DNA from: CAZDCZ01 sp964504155
GTDB lineage: Bacteria; Bacteroidota; Bacteroidia; Bacteroidales; UBA12077
Assembly: GCA_964504155.1 (NCBI GenBank)
Contig: CAZDCZ010000054.1
Coordinates: 1-22,315 of the forward strand
DNA length: 22,315 nt
Direction of reading: 5' to 3'
The notes beneath the pieces are model-generated. The model was not told the DNA's origin. It searched no databases and was given only the letters and a program-made list of their open reading frames with translations. Positions 6,812-15,980 of the stretch are shown here, in pieces. The stretch's first letter is position 1. Each line of letters begins with the position of its first letter. Made by a program: the position numbers and the translations under genes.

Positions 6812-8139
6812 ATTGGAATAAAATTTTTAAAAAAATATTTTTAATTAGCATATTGTTTTATATTGAAATTGCAACAAGTTTTTCAGATAGAACTTATATG
6901 GAAAAAGATTTTTCTTCGGATGATAAGATCCCAATATCAGCACGTTTGTCGAATAATTTATCGAAGTATAAATCGATGCAAGAATTTGATAATCAGATAA
7001 ACAGTTTTTTAAGAAAATGGGATATTACCGGAGCATCAGTAGCTTTAGTAAAAGACGGAAAACTTATTTATGCAAAAGGATTTGGATATGCCAATAAAGA
7101 GCAAAAAGAAGAGGTGCAACCTAAACATATTTTCAGAATTGCAAGTGTTTCGAAATTAATTACAGCAACAGCAATCATGAAAATGGTAGAGCAAAAAGAA
7201 ATATCTTTGACAGATACAGTATTTGGGCAAAATGGTATTCTTAACGATTCAATTTATCTTGATATTAGAGATAAAAGAGTAAAAAATATTACTATTCAAA
7301 ATCTGCTCGATCATTCTGCCGGTTTTTCAAAACGATACGGTGATCCTATGTTTAAATATCAAACTATTTCAAAAAAAATACATAAAGATTTACCATTAAA
7401 AAGTGATGATGTTATATCTTATGTTTTGAAATATAGGAAATTAGGATTTGCTCCCGGAACAAAGAAGAAATATTCTAATTTGGGTTATGCTATTTTAGGA
7501 AAAGTAATTGAAAAAAAATCAGAAACCTGCTACGAAGATTATGTACTTGCAAATATCTTAAATCCTATAGGTATATATGATATGCACATAGGTAAATCTA
7601 ATAAAGATGAAAAATTCGATAATGAAGTAGTTTATTACGGCTTAAAAGGAGAGAAAAAAGTTCTTTCATGTTTTGGCTCAGGCGAATTAGTTCCTAAATA
7701 CTATGGAGGCAACCCTATTGAGTTATTAGGTTCGGCCGGAGGTTGGGTTGCATCTCCAGCAGAAATAATGAAATTTATTGTTGCTATCGATGGGAATAAT
7801 AATTCAAAAGATATACTTAGCCCACAAACAATAAAAAAAATGACCTATCCGAGAAAAGGAAATGGCCCATATGGATGGACAGGAACCAATGCAAAAGGAG
7901 AATGGTGGCGCACAGGAACTTTATCTGGAACATCGGCTTTAGTAAAACGGCAGGAGAATGGAATATCGTGGGTGTTTGTTATGAATTCAACAGCAAAAAA
8001 AGGAGCTAAGTTCCCGGTTCAAATAAATAAAACAATGATAAATGCAATTTCAACTGTTAAAAAATGGCCTGTTTACAATTTGTTCGATTATTACGAACCT
8101 AAATCGAAAGAATTAGTATTAGTGAAAAATGCAATATAA
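6808..8139 (+). CDS. Serine hydrolase, beta-lactamase (class C/PBP-like) family
   Basis: A 443-residue protein of the PF00144 family (class C beta-lactamases, D-Ala-D-Ala peptidases, esterases). The catalytic SxxK is Ser113-Val-Ser-Lys116 in RIASVSK. The second motif YxN is Tyr222-Ser-Asn224. The HSAG block at 169-172 and a Gly-rich GSAGGW at 308-313 are typical. The usual H/KTG third motif appears as Arg368-Thr-Gly370 in WWRTGTLSG, common in esterase or peptidase members. The N-terminus has a hydrophobic stretch (about 10-24) after basic residues, so it is exported or membrane-anchored; no lipobox is seen. The sequence cannot say whether the substrate is peptidoglycan, a peptide or an ester, and nothing points to antibiotic resistance. 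It has its own promoter upstream and no clear terminator downstream. Confidence 0.88.
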   Translation: MNWNKIFKKIFLISILFYIEIATSFSDRTYMEKDFSSDDKIPISARLSNNLSKYKSMQEFDNQINSFLRKWDITGASVALVKDGKLIYAKGFGYANKEQKEEVQPKHIFRIASVSKLITATAIMKMVEQKEISLTDTVFGQNGILNDSIYLDIRDKRVKNITIQNLLDHSAGFSKRYGDPMFKYQTISKKIHKDLPLKSDDVISYVLKYRKLGFAPGTKKKYSNLGYAILGKVIEKKSETCYEDYVLANILNPIGIYDMHIGKSNKDEKFDNEVVYYGLKGEKKVLSCFGSGELVPKYYGGNPIELLGSAGGWVASPAEIMKFIVAIDGNNNSKDILSPQTIKKMTYPRKGNGPYGWTGTNAKGEWWRTGTLSGTSALVKRQENGISWVFVMNSTAKKGAKFPVQINKTMINAISTVKKWPVYNLFDYYEPKSKELVLVKNAI

Positions 8140-8344
8140 TATCTTAGAAAAATATTGTTAATAGTTTGAAATTTTTGTACGCTTGTTAATTAAATTTCCC
8201 ATGTCGGTTAATTTTAAATAGCTTATTTACTTTTAAAATTAAATGCTATTGTTAGTATTCGATTAGTATATTTTAGCATTTTATCATAATATTTTCCTAT
8301 TTTTATAACTTATTATAAATAGAATTGTATAAAAAGAAATAGTT

Positions 8345-9550
8345 GTGATACAAAATAATGATATTATATCGATACAAGTAAGAAAAAGAGTTGAAGTATT
8401 ACAAAATGTAGATATTTTCTTTGGAACAGATGTAAATATTTTACAAGAATTAGCAAATTCTTTAAAAGATGTATCGTTTGAAAAAGGAGAAACAGTTTTT
8501 CAAAAAGGCGATAGATATAATGCTATGTATATTATTGTTAGAGGAGAAGTAAAAATTCACGATGGAGATTATGTTTTTACTCATTTTGGGGAAAACGATT
8601 TTTTTGGAGAATATTCTCTTATAGATTCTTCTGTTCGATCTGCAACAGTAACTGTTATAAAAGATGTTGAATTATTAATTCTCGAAAGAGAGGTTTTTGA
8701 TAGTTTTGTTGATAAGAATAATAAACTTGCTTTAAAGATATTAAAATCTTTAATAAAACGATTACGAAAAAATAATGTATTAGAAGAACAATTAAATCAG
8801 CAAAATGCAGAAATTAGAAAAAATAGGGATAAAATTGACGGTCAAAGAAAAGAATTAGAAGAGATAAATATAACAAAAGATAAATTTTTTACTATAATAG
8901 CCCACGATTTAAAAAATCCATTTAATGCGGTCATTGGCCTTTCTGAATTACTTCTTCAACGTTATGATGCGTATTCCGACGATAAAATTAAGTTTTTTAT
9001 TACTCAAATAAATAAGAATTCAAATAATGCCTATAATTTACTCGAGAATTTATTGCAATGGGCAAGGTCTCAAACCGGGAAATTAAAAGTAGAACTTGAG
9101 AAAATAAATTTATTTGATATTACTACTAATATTTTTACTTTGTATTTAGAAAAAGCTAATGAAAAGGAAGTTGAATTAGTTAACAATATTGATACTAATA
9201 CCAATGTTTTTGCCGATAATAATATGACAAAAGCAGTAATACGAAATTTAGTTTCAAATGCATTAAAATTTACATCAAGTAACGGTAAAATAGCTATTTC
9301 TGACAAAGTTAACGATGGTAAAGTAACAATTTGTGTTTCCGATACAGGTATTGGTATTCCGAAAGAGAATATTGATAAACTATTTAAAATAGATTCAAAT
9401 ATATCGACACAAGGAACCGCCAAGGAATTAGGAACAGGTTTAGGTCTTGTAATTACTAAAGAATTTGTTGAAAAGAATGGCGGAAAAATATGGGTAGAAA
9501 GTATAGTAAATAACGGAGCTGAATTTTATTTTACATTACCAGTATATTAA
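8345..9550 (+). CDS. Soluble histidine kinase with N-terminal cyclic-nucleotide-binding domain
   Basis: A 401-residue protein with no membrane segment. Residues 15-140 form a CRP-like cNMP-binding domain. Its phosphate-binding cassette reads FFGEYSLIDSSVRSATV, keeping Gly88-Glu89 and Arg98-Ser99, so real ligand binding is plausible. A coiled coil (about 142-178) leads to the HisKA H-box FFTIIAHDLKNPF with phospho-acceptor His187. The HATPase domain has the N-box around Asn305, the G1 box DTGIGIP (333-339) and the G2 box GTGLGL (363-368). There is no receiver domain and no response regulator next to it. The start is GTG: an in-frame stop lies five codons upstream, and the first internal ATG (residue 61) would cut the cNMP fold. 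It is probably a cytosolic sensor passing cAMP/cGMP-type or redox input to an unlinked regulator. Confidence 0.92.
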   Translation: MIQNNDIISIQVRKRVEVLQNVDIFFGTDVNILQELANSLKDVSFEKGETVFQKGDRYNAMYIIVRGEVKIHDGDYVFTHFGENDFFGEYSLIDSSVRSATVTVIKDVELLILEREVFDSFVDKNNKLALKILKSLIKRLRKNNVLEEQLNQQNAEIRKNRDKIDGQRKELEEINITKDKFFTIIAHDLKNPFNAVIGLSELLLQRYDAYSDDKIKFFITQINKNSNNAYNLLENLLQWARSQTGKLKVELEKINLFDITTNIFTLYLEKANEKEVELVNNIDTNTNVFADNNMTKAVIRNLVSNALKFTSSNGKIAISDKVNDGKVTICVSDTGIGIPKENIDKLFKIDSNISTQGTAKELGTGLGLVITKEFVEKNGGKIWVESIVNNGAEFYFTLPVY

Positions 9551-9617
9551 AATATTTCTGTGTAAATATTAAAAAAAATCTTATTATTTCCCTGTTTTAA
9601 TATCGTATAAAAATATT

Positions 9618-9625
9618 TATCTTTG
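9618..9625 (+). promoter_or_regulatory. -7 element for the coiled-coil protein gene
   Basis: TATCTTTG matches TAnnTTTG exactly, 41 bp before the ATG at 9666. The -33 region has only a CTGTTTT near 9592-9598 and no proper TTTG. Confidence 0.45.
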
Positions 9626-9665
9626 AAGATAATTATTTTATATAAATATTACCCAAATTTTGAAG

Positions 9666-11405
9666 ATGAATAGAAAAATCAAGATATACAAACAACTAGT
9701 AATTACTATCAGTTTTATCATTTTTTCAACTACTCTTTTTTCACAGAATTACATTTCTGTTAGCGGAAAATTAGAAATATTACATGGAAATTCAAAAGAA
9801 GGGAAAATAGTATTGTCAGAAAACGGTAATGTTAGTAATACTTTTATAACTAATCATTCTGGGAAATTTAATGTTGATCTCGATTATAACCATAATTATA
9901 TCTTATCTTTTACAAAAGATGGTTATGTAACAAAAGATATACAAATTATTACTAATGTTCCCGAAAAATATTCGAAAAAGAAATATGCACCTTTAAATTT
10001 TTCTGTTGAATTATTTGAGAAATATGATGACGTAAATACAGTAGTTTTTGATCATCCTGTTGGTATTATTCAGTTTTATAAAGAATTATCAGATTTTAGT
10101 TACGATGTCGATTATTCAAAAAAGATACGTTCGAAAATTGAACAAACAGAACGTAAATTAGAACAAAGTTTCCAAAAGAAAATAGCTCAGCAGAAAGTAA
10201 TAGAAAAAGAAAAATTACATAAAGAATATTTAGCGAAAAAAGCAGCAGAAGAAGAAGCTAGATTAAAACGATTAGAAGAGGAAAAAAGTTTAGCTGCGGC
10301 TCGTCAGAAAGCTAAAGAAGAACAATTGCGTAAAGAACAAGAGGCAGAAGCAAGAAAATTAGCACAAGAGAAAAAATTAGCAGAGAAACGTAGAAAAGAA
10401 GAAGCTGCAAGATTACAAGCTGAGATACTAGAAAAAGAAAGAATTGCAGCAAAACTGAAAGCAGAAGCAGAACAGAGAAAAATTGAAGCCGAAGCAAAGC
10501 GTAAGCAAGAAGTACTGGCACAAAAGAAATTAGAAGAGAAACTTCGATTAGAAGCTGAAGCAAAAATAAAAGCTAAAGAAGAAGAAAAAATGCGACAGAG
10601 ACTTGCTCTAGAAGAGAAAATAAGACTAGAACAAGAAAAACAAAAATTAAAAGTCGAAGCCGAAGCAAAATTGATAGCTGAAAATAAAGTCCAAGAATTG
10701 CTTAAACAAAAAACAGAAGCAGAACAGAGAAAAATCGAAGCCGAAGTAAAACGTAATCAAGAATTACTGACACAAAAAAAATTAGAAGAGAAACTTCGAG
10801 TAGAGGCTGAAGCACAGATAAAAGCCAAAGAAGAAGAAGAAATGAGACAAAGACTTGCTCTAGAAGAAAAAGTACGGCAAGAACAAGAAGCTCAAAAGAT
10901 GAAAATAGCAGAAGAAGCAAGAATAGAAGCCGAAAGAAAAAAACAAGAACTGGCAAAAGAAAAAGAAGAGTCGGAACTTAGAAAAAAAGAAAAAGAAGCT
11001 TTAGATACACAGAATGAAATAAAACGATTGGCAAAAATAAAAAAAGAACAAGAAGAAGCCGAACGCAGAAGAAAAGAAGAAGAAGCAATTAAAGTACAAA
11101 AAGAAATACAACAACAAGCTAAGTTGAAAGCCGATATTAAAAAAAGAAATGCTATTGCCTTACAAAAAAAACTACGTCAACAGGCTGCTAATGAATTAAT
11201 TAAGATTGATAAAGAATATCCTGAAGGTAAAACAGTAGAAGAATTTGATAAGTATAATATGCATATTACCAGAATAATAATATCTGTTAATGAGGCTATT
11301 AAAGTATATTTAAAAGTAGAACATAATTGGGGTGAAATATTTTATTTCCGTAATGCGCAATGCATCTCCGATAAATTGTTTAATATAGAGACTAAAGATA
11401 TTTAG
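9666..11405 (+). CDS. Exported TolA-like coiled-coil protein
   Basis: A 579-residue protein counted from ATG 9666; an in-frame TTG two codons earlier is possible but less likely. A signal peptide (about 1-26, hydrophobic ITISFIIFSTTLF) is followed by a beta-sandwich (about 28-115; SVSGKLEIL, then NHSGKFNVDLDYNHNYILSFTKDGY) that resembles the carboxypeptidase-regulatory-like fold. Residues about 150-510 form one very long charged helix rich in Lys, Glu, Ala, Arg and Gln, with a near-perfect 84-residue internal duplication. The last 65 residues are compact (TRIIISVNEAIKVYLKVEHNWGEIFYFRN) and resemble a C-terminal module seen on other Bacteroidota coiled-coil proteins. The plan suggests a periplasmic or surface rod holding two end domains apart, like TolA, but no Tol-Pal genes are nearby. 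Function is unknown. It follows the histidine kinase by 115 bp and has its own -7 box. Confidence 0.8.
   Translation: MNRKIKIYKQLVITISFIIFSTTLFSQNYISVSGKLEILHGNSKEGKIVLSENGNVSNTFITNHSGKFNVDLDYNHNYILSFTKDGYVTKDIQIITNVPEKYSKKKYAPLNFSVELFEKYDDVNTVVFDHPVGIIQFYKELSDFSYDVDYSKKIRSKIEQTERKLEQSFQKKIAQQKVIEKEKLHKEYLAKKAAEEEARLKRLEEEKSLAAARQKAKEEQLRKEQEAEARKLAQEKKLAEKRRKEEAARLQAEILEKERIAAKLKAEAEQRKIEAEAKRKQEVLAQKKLEEKLRLEAEAKIKAKEEEKMRQRLALEEKIRLEQEKQKLKVEAEAKLIAENKVQELLKQKTEAEQRKIEAEVKRNQELLTQKKLEEKLRVEAEAQIKAKEEEEMRQRLALEEKVRQEQEAQKMKIAEEARIEAERKKQELAKEKEESELRKKEKEALDTQNEIKRLAKIKKEQEEAERRRKEEEAIKVQKEIQQQAKLKADIKKRNAIALQKKLRQQAANELIKIDKEYPEGKTVEEFDKYNMHITRIIISVNEAIKVYLKVEHNWGEIFYFRNAQCISDKLFNIETKDI
10462..10965 (+). 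repeat. Tandem 252-bp intragenic duplication
   Basis: Two direct units, 10462-10713 and 10714-10965, each encoding 84 residues that begin EAEQRKIEAE. The first about 55 residues of each unit differ at only about ten positions; the rest has drifted. The period keeps the reading frame and equals 12 heptads. Confidence 0.8.
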
Positions 11406-11563
11406 TAAGTTTTATTATTATACAATTTTATTACAATTAATAAAATACTAATGAAACATTCTTGTACTAAGGTTCACAACAAGGATATGAATGTAGAAAA
11501 ATGTATTTTTAATTTAGAAGTATAATTAATTGAAAAACATAAGCTTAAGCAATATTTATTTGA

Positions 11564-11956
11564 ATGAAATCGTATAAGCAATATTTTGAAATTGAAGCTA
11601 GTCCCAACGAAATTTTTTTAGCTTTAATAAATCCCTTTACAATAGAGTTGTGGTCGGGATATCATGCTGTTATGGATGATAAAGTTGGTACGGAATTTTC
11701 GTTGTGGGAAGGTGATATTGTAGGTAAAAACATAAAAGTAGAAACCGATAAATTACTTGTTCAAGAATGGTATTTTGGCGAAAATACTCCGAAAGAAGAA
11801 ATTTCAATTGTTACAATAAAACTATTTCCAACAAATAAAGGAACAAGCATACAAGTAAATCAGTCTAATATTCCCGACGACGATTATGAAAATATTTCTA
11901 CAGGTTGGAACGAATATTATATGGGAGCAATCAAGAAATTTTTAGAAATTGAATAA
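11564..11956 (+). CDS. SRPBCC / AHSA1-like domain protein
   Basis: A 130-residue single-domain protein of the START/Bet v 1-like superfamily, closest by pattern to AHSA1 (Hsp90 ATPase activator homologue) proteins. It has the N-terminal 'FEIEASPNEIFLALINPFTIELW' block (described here by its key residues Pro14, Glu16, Trp30), the central FSLWEGDIVG strand pair, the VQEWYF strand and the C-terminal GWNEYYMGAIKKFL helix. These folds hold a hydrophobic cavity; the ligand is not predictable. The protein has no signal peptide. It lies between the coiled-coil gene (158 bp away) and the convergent kdsA (47 bp away), so it is probably transcribed alone. I find no well-placed promoter; a TTTATTTG immediately before the ATG is too close to serve. 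Confidence 0.8.
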   Translation: MKSYKQYFEIEASPNEIFLALINPFTIELWSGYHAVMDDKVGTEFSLWEGDIVGKNIKVETDKLLVQEWYFGENTPKEEISIVTIKLFPTNKGTSIQVNQSNIPDDDYENISTGWNEYYMGAIKKFLEIE

Positions 11957-12003
11957 TTGCCCCCTAGTGTCGTATAAATTAATCACTAATAATTAGGCAT
12001 TAA

Positions 12004-12822
12004 CTAAAATTCATTCACTGTTTTTCTTAATTTTACTAATTTAGTAAGTAGGTTTTCCAGATAATCGAGATGTAACATATTTGCACCATCCGATTTTGCT
12101 TCTGAAGGCTTTGGATGAGTTTCTATAAAAATACCATCTACATTAACAGCAATTCCTGCTTTGGCAACAGTCTCAATAAGTTCAGGTTTGCCACCGGTAA
12201 CACCCGATGTTTGGTTTGGTTGTTGTAAGCTATGAGTAATGTCAAGAATTACCGGACAATTATTTTTTTGCATTTCAGGAATACCTCTATAATCAATAAT
12301 CATATCTTGATAACCGAACATAGTTCCTCTATCGGTTAACATAACGTTTTTATTTCCTGATTCAATAACTTTATTTACAGCAAATTTCATTGATTCCGGA
12401 GCAAGAAATTGTCCTTTTTTAATATTTACAAATTTACCGGTTTTTGCAGCTGCTACTAAAAGGTCTGTTTGTCGGCACAAAAAAGCAGGGATTTGCAATA
12501 TATCGACGTATTTTGCAGCTATTACAGCGTCTTCGGCACTATGTATATCGGTTACAACCGGAACATTGTAAGTATCGCGTATCTTAGCTAAGATTTTTAA
12601 AGCTTTTTCGTCTCCAATACCGGTAAATGAGTCTAATCTCGAGCGATTTGCTTTTCGGTACGAACCTTTAAAAATAAATGGAATTCTTAATTTGTCGGTT
12701 ATTTTTATTATTCTTTCTGCAATTTCGAAAGCAATTTCTTCGCTTTCGATAGCACATGGACCTGCTAGTAAGAAAAAATTATTTTCTTCTGTAAATTTTA
12801 TATTTGGAATATTCGAAATCAT
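12004..12822 (-). CDS. kdsA: 3-deoxy-8-phosphooctulonate synthase (KdsA), Cys-type
   Basis: A 272-residue KdsA. It condenses phosphoenolpyruvate with arabinose 5-phosphate to Kdo 8-phosphate, a precursor of the LPS inner core, in the cytoplasm. Family blocks include LLAGPCAIESEE (18-29), FKGSYRKANRSR (51-62), IPAFLCRQTDLL (111-122), DITHSLQQP (194-202) and FIETHPKPSEAKSDGANM (232-249). The residue at the metal site is Cys23, with His197, Glu234 and Asp245 completing the set. This is the arrangement of metal-dependent KdsA (Aquifex type) and not the Asn of the metal-independent E. coli type. The full length is present. It follows rarA by 56 bp on the same strand with no promoter between them, so the two are probably co-transcribed. 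It is convergent with the SRPBCC gene. Confidence 0.95.
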   Translation of the reverse strand: MISNIPNIKFTEENNFFLLAGPCAIESEEIAFEIAERIIKITDKLRIPFIFKGSYRKANRSRLDSFTGIGDEKALKILAKIRDTYNVPVVTDIHSAEDAVIAAKYVDILQIPAFLCRQTDLLVAAAKTGKFVNIKKGQFLAPESMKFAVNKVIESGNKNVMLTDRGTMFGYQDMIIDYRGIPEMQKNNCPVILDITHSLQQPNQTSGVTGGKPELIETVAKAGIAVNVDGIFIETHPKPSEAKSDGANMLHLDYLENLLTKLVKLRKTVNEF

Positions 12823-12878
12823 AGTTTGTTTTTTTATAGTTTAAATTAGTTTTTATAGTGAAATAAGCTAATAAATTC

Positions 12879-14168
12879 TTACTTATATTTATTATCCCAT
12901 AAATTGTCAATATTTGTTTTTATATCGTTTTCTTTTTTATTATTCTGAGGCTTATATATTGTTGTTCCTGATATGTCTTTTGGTAAAAATTCTTGTTGAA
13001 CAAAGTTATTATTATAATTATGAGCGTATTTATAATTATTCCCATATCCTAGTTCTTTCATGAGTTTTGTTGGTGCATTTCTTAAATGTAAAGGAATTGG
13101 TAAGTCTCCTGTTTGTTTTACAATCTTTTGAGCATCATTTATTGCTTGATAGGCAGAGTTACTTTTTTTACTTGTTGCTAAATATATTGTAATTTCAGAA
13201 AGAATTATTCTTGATTCTGGCCATCCAATTTTATTAACAGCATCGAAGGCAGAATTTGCCAATAGAAGAGCATTTGGATTAGCAAGTCCAATATCTTCCG
13301 ATGCTAATATTATTAGTCTTCGGGCAATAAATTTTGGTTCTTCTCCTCCTTCAATCATACGTGCTAGCCAATATACAGCAGCATTAGGATCGCTTCCTCT
13401 TATAGATTTAATAAATGCTGATATGATATCGTAATGTTGTTCTCCGTTTTTGTCGTAAGTAGAAATGTTTTGCTGTAAATTATTAATAACAATCTCGTTA
13501 GTTAGAAGTATTTCTTTGTTGTTATCGCTCGATTTTTCAGAATTGATAACCAATTCGAGTATATTGAATAATTTTCGAGCATCACCTCCCGAAAATCTTA
13601 ATAAAGATTCATATTCAACAAATTTTATATTTAATTTCTTAAGATATATATCTTCTTTTATTGCATTATCTAATAATTCAATTAAATCGTCTTTTTCGAG
13701 ATGTTTTAATACATATACCTGACAGCGAGAAAGGAGAGGAGATATTACTTCGAATGAAGGATTTTCTGTTGTTGCTCCAATTAAAGTTATTGTTCCTTGT
13801 TCTACAGCCGATAATAATGAGTCTTGTTGCGATTTATTAAATCTATGAATCTCATCGATAAATAAAATAGGATTAGGCTTGTCGAAAAATTGTTGATTTC
13901 TTGCTTTCGCAATTGTTTCTCTAACATCTTTAACTCCTGAATGAACGGCACTTAAAGTATAAAATGGCCTGTTTTGTTTATTTGCAATAATTTTTGCAAG
14001 AGTTGTTTTTCCAACTCCCGGAGGCCCCCATAAAATAAACGATGGAATATTACCCGATTCTATAGCATTTCGTAATATTGCACCATTGCCAACCAAATGT
14101 TTTTGACCTATATATTTATCTAAACTAATAGGTCGTAATCTGTCTGCTAATGGTTGATTTATTGCCAT
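12879..14168 (-). CDS. rarA: Replication-associated recombination protein RarA (MgsA), AAA+ ATPase
   Basis: A 429-residue AAA+ ATPase related to clamp loaders and RuvB. RarA/MgsA acts at stalled or gapped replication forks with SSB. The N-terminus MAINQPLADRLRP leads into the Walker A motif GPPGVGKTT (48-56), Walker B LFIDEIHRF (102-110), sensor 1 in ITLIGATTENPSF and an arginine finger in LLSRCQVY. The C-terminal half holds the tetramerisation and SSB-contact region, with AFIKSIRGSDPNAAVYWLARM, ASEDIGLANP and PLHLRNAPTKLMKELGYG. The length is normal and all motifs are intact. It is the first gene of the rarA-kdsA pair, which joins unrelated pathways and probably reflects convenience of transcription. 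Confidence 0.95.
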   Translation of the reverse strand: MAINQPLADRLRPISLDKYIGQKHLVGNGAILRNAIESGNIPSFILWGPPGVGKTTLAKIIANKQNRPFYTLSAVHSGVKDVRETIAKARNQQFFDKPNPILFIDEIHRFNKSQQDSLLSAVEQGTITLIGATTENPSFEVISPLLSRCQVYVLKHLEKDDLIELLDNAIKEDIYLKKLNIKFVEYESLLRFSGGDARKLFNILELVINSEKSSDNNKEILLTNEIVINNLQQNISTYDKNGEQHYDIISAFIKSIRGSDPNAAVYWLARMIEGGEEPKFIARRLIILASEDIGLANPNALLLANSAFDAVNKIGWPESRIILSEITIYLATSKKSNSAYQAINDAQKIVKQTGDLPIPLHLRNAPTKLMKELGYGNNYKYAHNYNNNFVQQEFLPKDISGTTIYKPQNNKKENDIKTNIDNLWDNKYK

Positions 14169-14282
14169 AGAAATTTTAAATTATAATAAAATTAACAATA
14201 ATTTGGTGTAATTATTGACTTTAAAATAAAAATTATAGTTTTTAAAACTAAATTAGTATTTTTATAAAAGTATTTATTTCAA

Positions 14283-14290
14283 CAAAAGTA
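14283..14290 (-). promoter_or_regulatory. Possible -7 element for rarA-kdsA
   Basis: On the minus strand TACTTTTG (14290-14283) matches TAnnTTTG exactly and would give a leader of about 108 nt. No TTTG is found at -33, so support is partial. Confidence 0.35.
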
Positions 14291-14437
14291 TAATAATCAA
14301 TAGAAAATATTATATTTATTAGTTTCTTTTTATAAATTATTATTTTGAATAAGCTTATAAAGATTCTTAATTAACAGAAATATTCTATATTAGCAAATAA
14401 ATAGTAAGAGAAAATAAATTAACCAAAAAATATACCT

Positions 14438-15565
14438 ATGAAAAAATCAGTTTTTTATTTAAAGCTATTTGTATTTATAGTTTTATTAGGCTTTTCTACT
14501 AATATTGCAAAATCTCAGATTAATACTTTAAGTTCTTTTATGACCGGAAGCACTGAAGATGCAGAAAAACTTTTTCAGGCATATGCATCGCCATATGCAA
14601 ATGGATTAGGTGCAGGAATGAGTGCCGGTTGGTATAATACTGCAAAGACTCATAAATTAGGAGGTTTCGATATTACTTTAACTTTTAATACTGCTATTGT
14701 CCCCGATGGCGATAGGACATTTAATATTTCAGATTTAGGATTAGGCGAAGGTTCAGGTATTGTTTCAAGAGTTTCTTCTACACAAAACGAATCTCCAACA
14801 ATTGCAGGAGAAGATATTGCAGGTCCACAAATAACATATTGGGCAGCAAATCCGTTGGGAGGAGAAATAGAAATTGCATCTTTTGATTTGCCTAAAGGAA
14901 CAGGGTTTAGATATGTTCCTTCGCCAATGCTTCAAGCAAGCGTAGGTTTAATCAAAGGAACCGAAATCATAGGAAGATATACACCTCGATTTGATGTTGG
15001 AGATAATGGAAGTGTAGGAATGTGGGGAATAGGTGTTAAACATAGCTTAAAACAGTGGATTCCTGCTGTGAAAAGAATCCCAGTCCTACAACTTTCTGTT
15101 ATGGGTGGATATACAAAATTTTCATCAACAACAGATATTAGCTTTCAACCCGAATTTTATGCCGATAATGCAACTATTCCGGCATATGATGTAAACTTAT
15201 ATAATAACCAGGAGATGCTTTTTGAAACATCAAGTTTTACAGGAAACTTAATAGTTTCGGCTAACTTACCGACAGTTTGTTTTTATGGTGGAATTGGTTT
15301 TGCATCGACTAAATCAAATTTAAAATTAGACGGATATTATCCATTTCCTTCGGTTAATTCTTCTAACGGAACACTTGAAGTATTATCAGAAAATGCTATT
15401 GAAAATCCTATTAATGTTTCAATAAAAAATACAGACGCTAGCAAAACTAAACCAAGATTAAATGCCGGTGTTAGATTTAAATTTGCTGTTGTTACTTTGC
15501 ATTTCGATTATACTTATGCAAATTATTCTATTGCTACTGCCGGTTTAGGAATAAGCTTCAGATAA
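14438..15565 (+). CDS. DUF6588-like exported envelope protein
   Basis: A 375-residue protein with a clear signal peptide (about 1-27, FVFIVLLGFSTNIAKSQ). After it comes a helical segment (TEDAEKLFQAYASPYANGLGAGMSAGWYNTAKTH, key pattern 'AYxxPYxxGLGxGxxxGWYNTAK'), then beta-rich repeats ending in FDYTYANYSIATAGLGISFR. This is the plan of the Bacteroidota DUF6588 family, which I recognise from pattern only. The strand-rich C-terminus ending in an amphipathic strand suggests an outer-membrane barrel related to long-chain transporters, but no substrate is known. A partial -7 (TATATTAG, 14386-14393) lies 45 bp before the ATG. A hairpin terminator begins 26 bp after the stop, so it is monocistronic. 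Confidence 0.75.
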   Translation: MKKSVFYLKLFVFIVLLGFSTNIAKSQINTLSSFMTGSTEDAEKLFQAYASPYANGLGAGMSAGWYNTAKTHKLGGFDITLTFNTAIVPDGDRTFNISDLGLGEGSGIVSRVSSTQNESPTIAGEDIAGPQITYWAANPLGGEIEIASFDLPKGTGFRYVPSPMLQASVGLIKGTEIIGRYTPRFDVGDNGSVGMWGIGVKHSLKQWIPAVKRIPVLQLSVMGGYTKFSSTTDISFQPEFYADNATIPAYDVNLYNNQEMLFETSSFTGNLIVSANLPTVCFYGGIGFASTKSNLKLDGYYPFPSVNSSNGTLEVLSENAIENPINVSIKNTDASKTKPRLNAGVRFKFAVVTLHFDYTYANYSIATAGLGISFR

Positions 15566-15590
15566 TAATTAAAATTTTAAATGTATTTAT

Positions 15591-15630
15591 AAATGCGGCT
15601 AGATATTACATTTAGTCGCATTTGTTTATA
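15591..15630 (+). terminator. Terminator after the DUF6588-like gene
   Basis: An 11-bp stem AAATGCGGCTA (15591-15601) with TAGTCGCATTT (15613-15623), including one G-U pair, and an 11-nt loop, followed by a short T-rich tail (TGTTTATAT). The U-run is weak, so efficiency is uncertain. Confidence 0.6.
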
Positions 15631-15980
15631 TAATAGTTTAGCATTAAAATTATAATATAAAACGTTGTTCGATAAGCTTAGGTACAAAAATAAAATGTTC
15701 AACTTTTCAATCTATTATTGTTTTTTAGATTAAACCGAGTTTGTAAATTATATACAAATAATTAAATTAGCAGAAATTTAATACCAAATACTGAATACCG
15801 AGAGTTACTATGTATTGTAACTGAAAAGTATGAATGAATTGCTGTTTGCTTTATCTGACAGGTTAATATAGTAAATTTAGTTTATATTATAGTTGCAAGT
15901 AAAAATATCGACAATTTGAAAAAAAAATCACGAGTAAGTTTACAAAATAAAAAAGATGATGTTCGAAAAGCCCAAATTAT

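Noticed and set aside
9551..9580. Hairpin after the histidine kinase as a terminator
   Set aside because: A 7-bp A/T-only stem followed by A residues, not T, on the coding strand.
10312..10956. Leu-rich open frames on the minus strand
   Set aside because: They mirror the Lys/Glu-rich coiled-coil codons of the gene on the other strand, a known artefact.
10462..10965. Regular repeats as a CRISPR array
   Set aside because: The repeats are in-frame coding DNA with no unique spacers; it is a coiled-coil duplication.
11451..11525. 24-codon ORF (begins MKHSCTK) between the coiled-coil and SRPBCC genes
   Set aside because: No promoter, no ribosome site, no recognisable pattern; chance is likely at this length.
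11555..11562. TTTATTTG as promoter of the SRPBCC gene
   Set aside because: It ends 2 bp before the ATG, so transcription would begin inside the coding sequence.
11957..12003. Possible bidirectional terminator between SRPBCC gene and kdsA
   Set aside because: Only short, interrupted pairings (CTAGTG with CACTAA) and no T-run on either strand.
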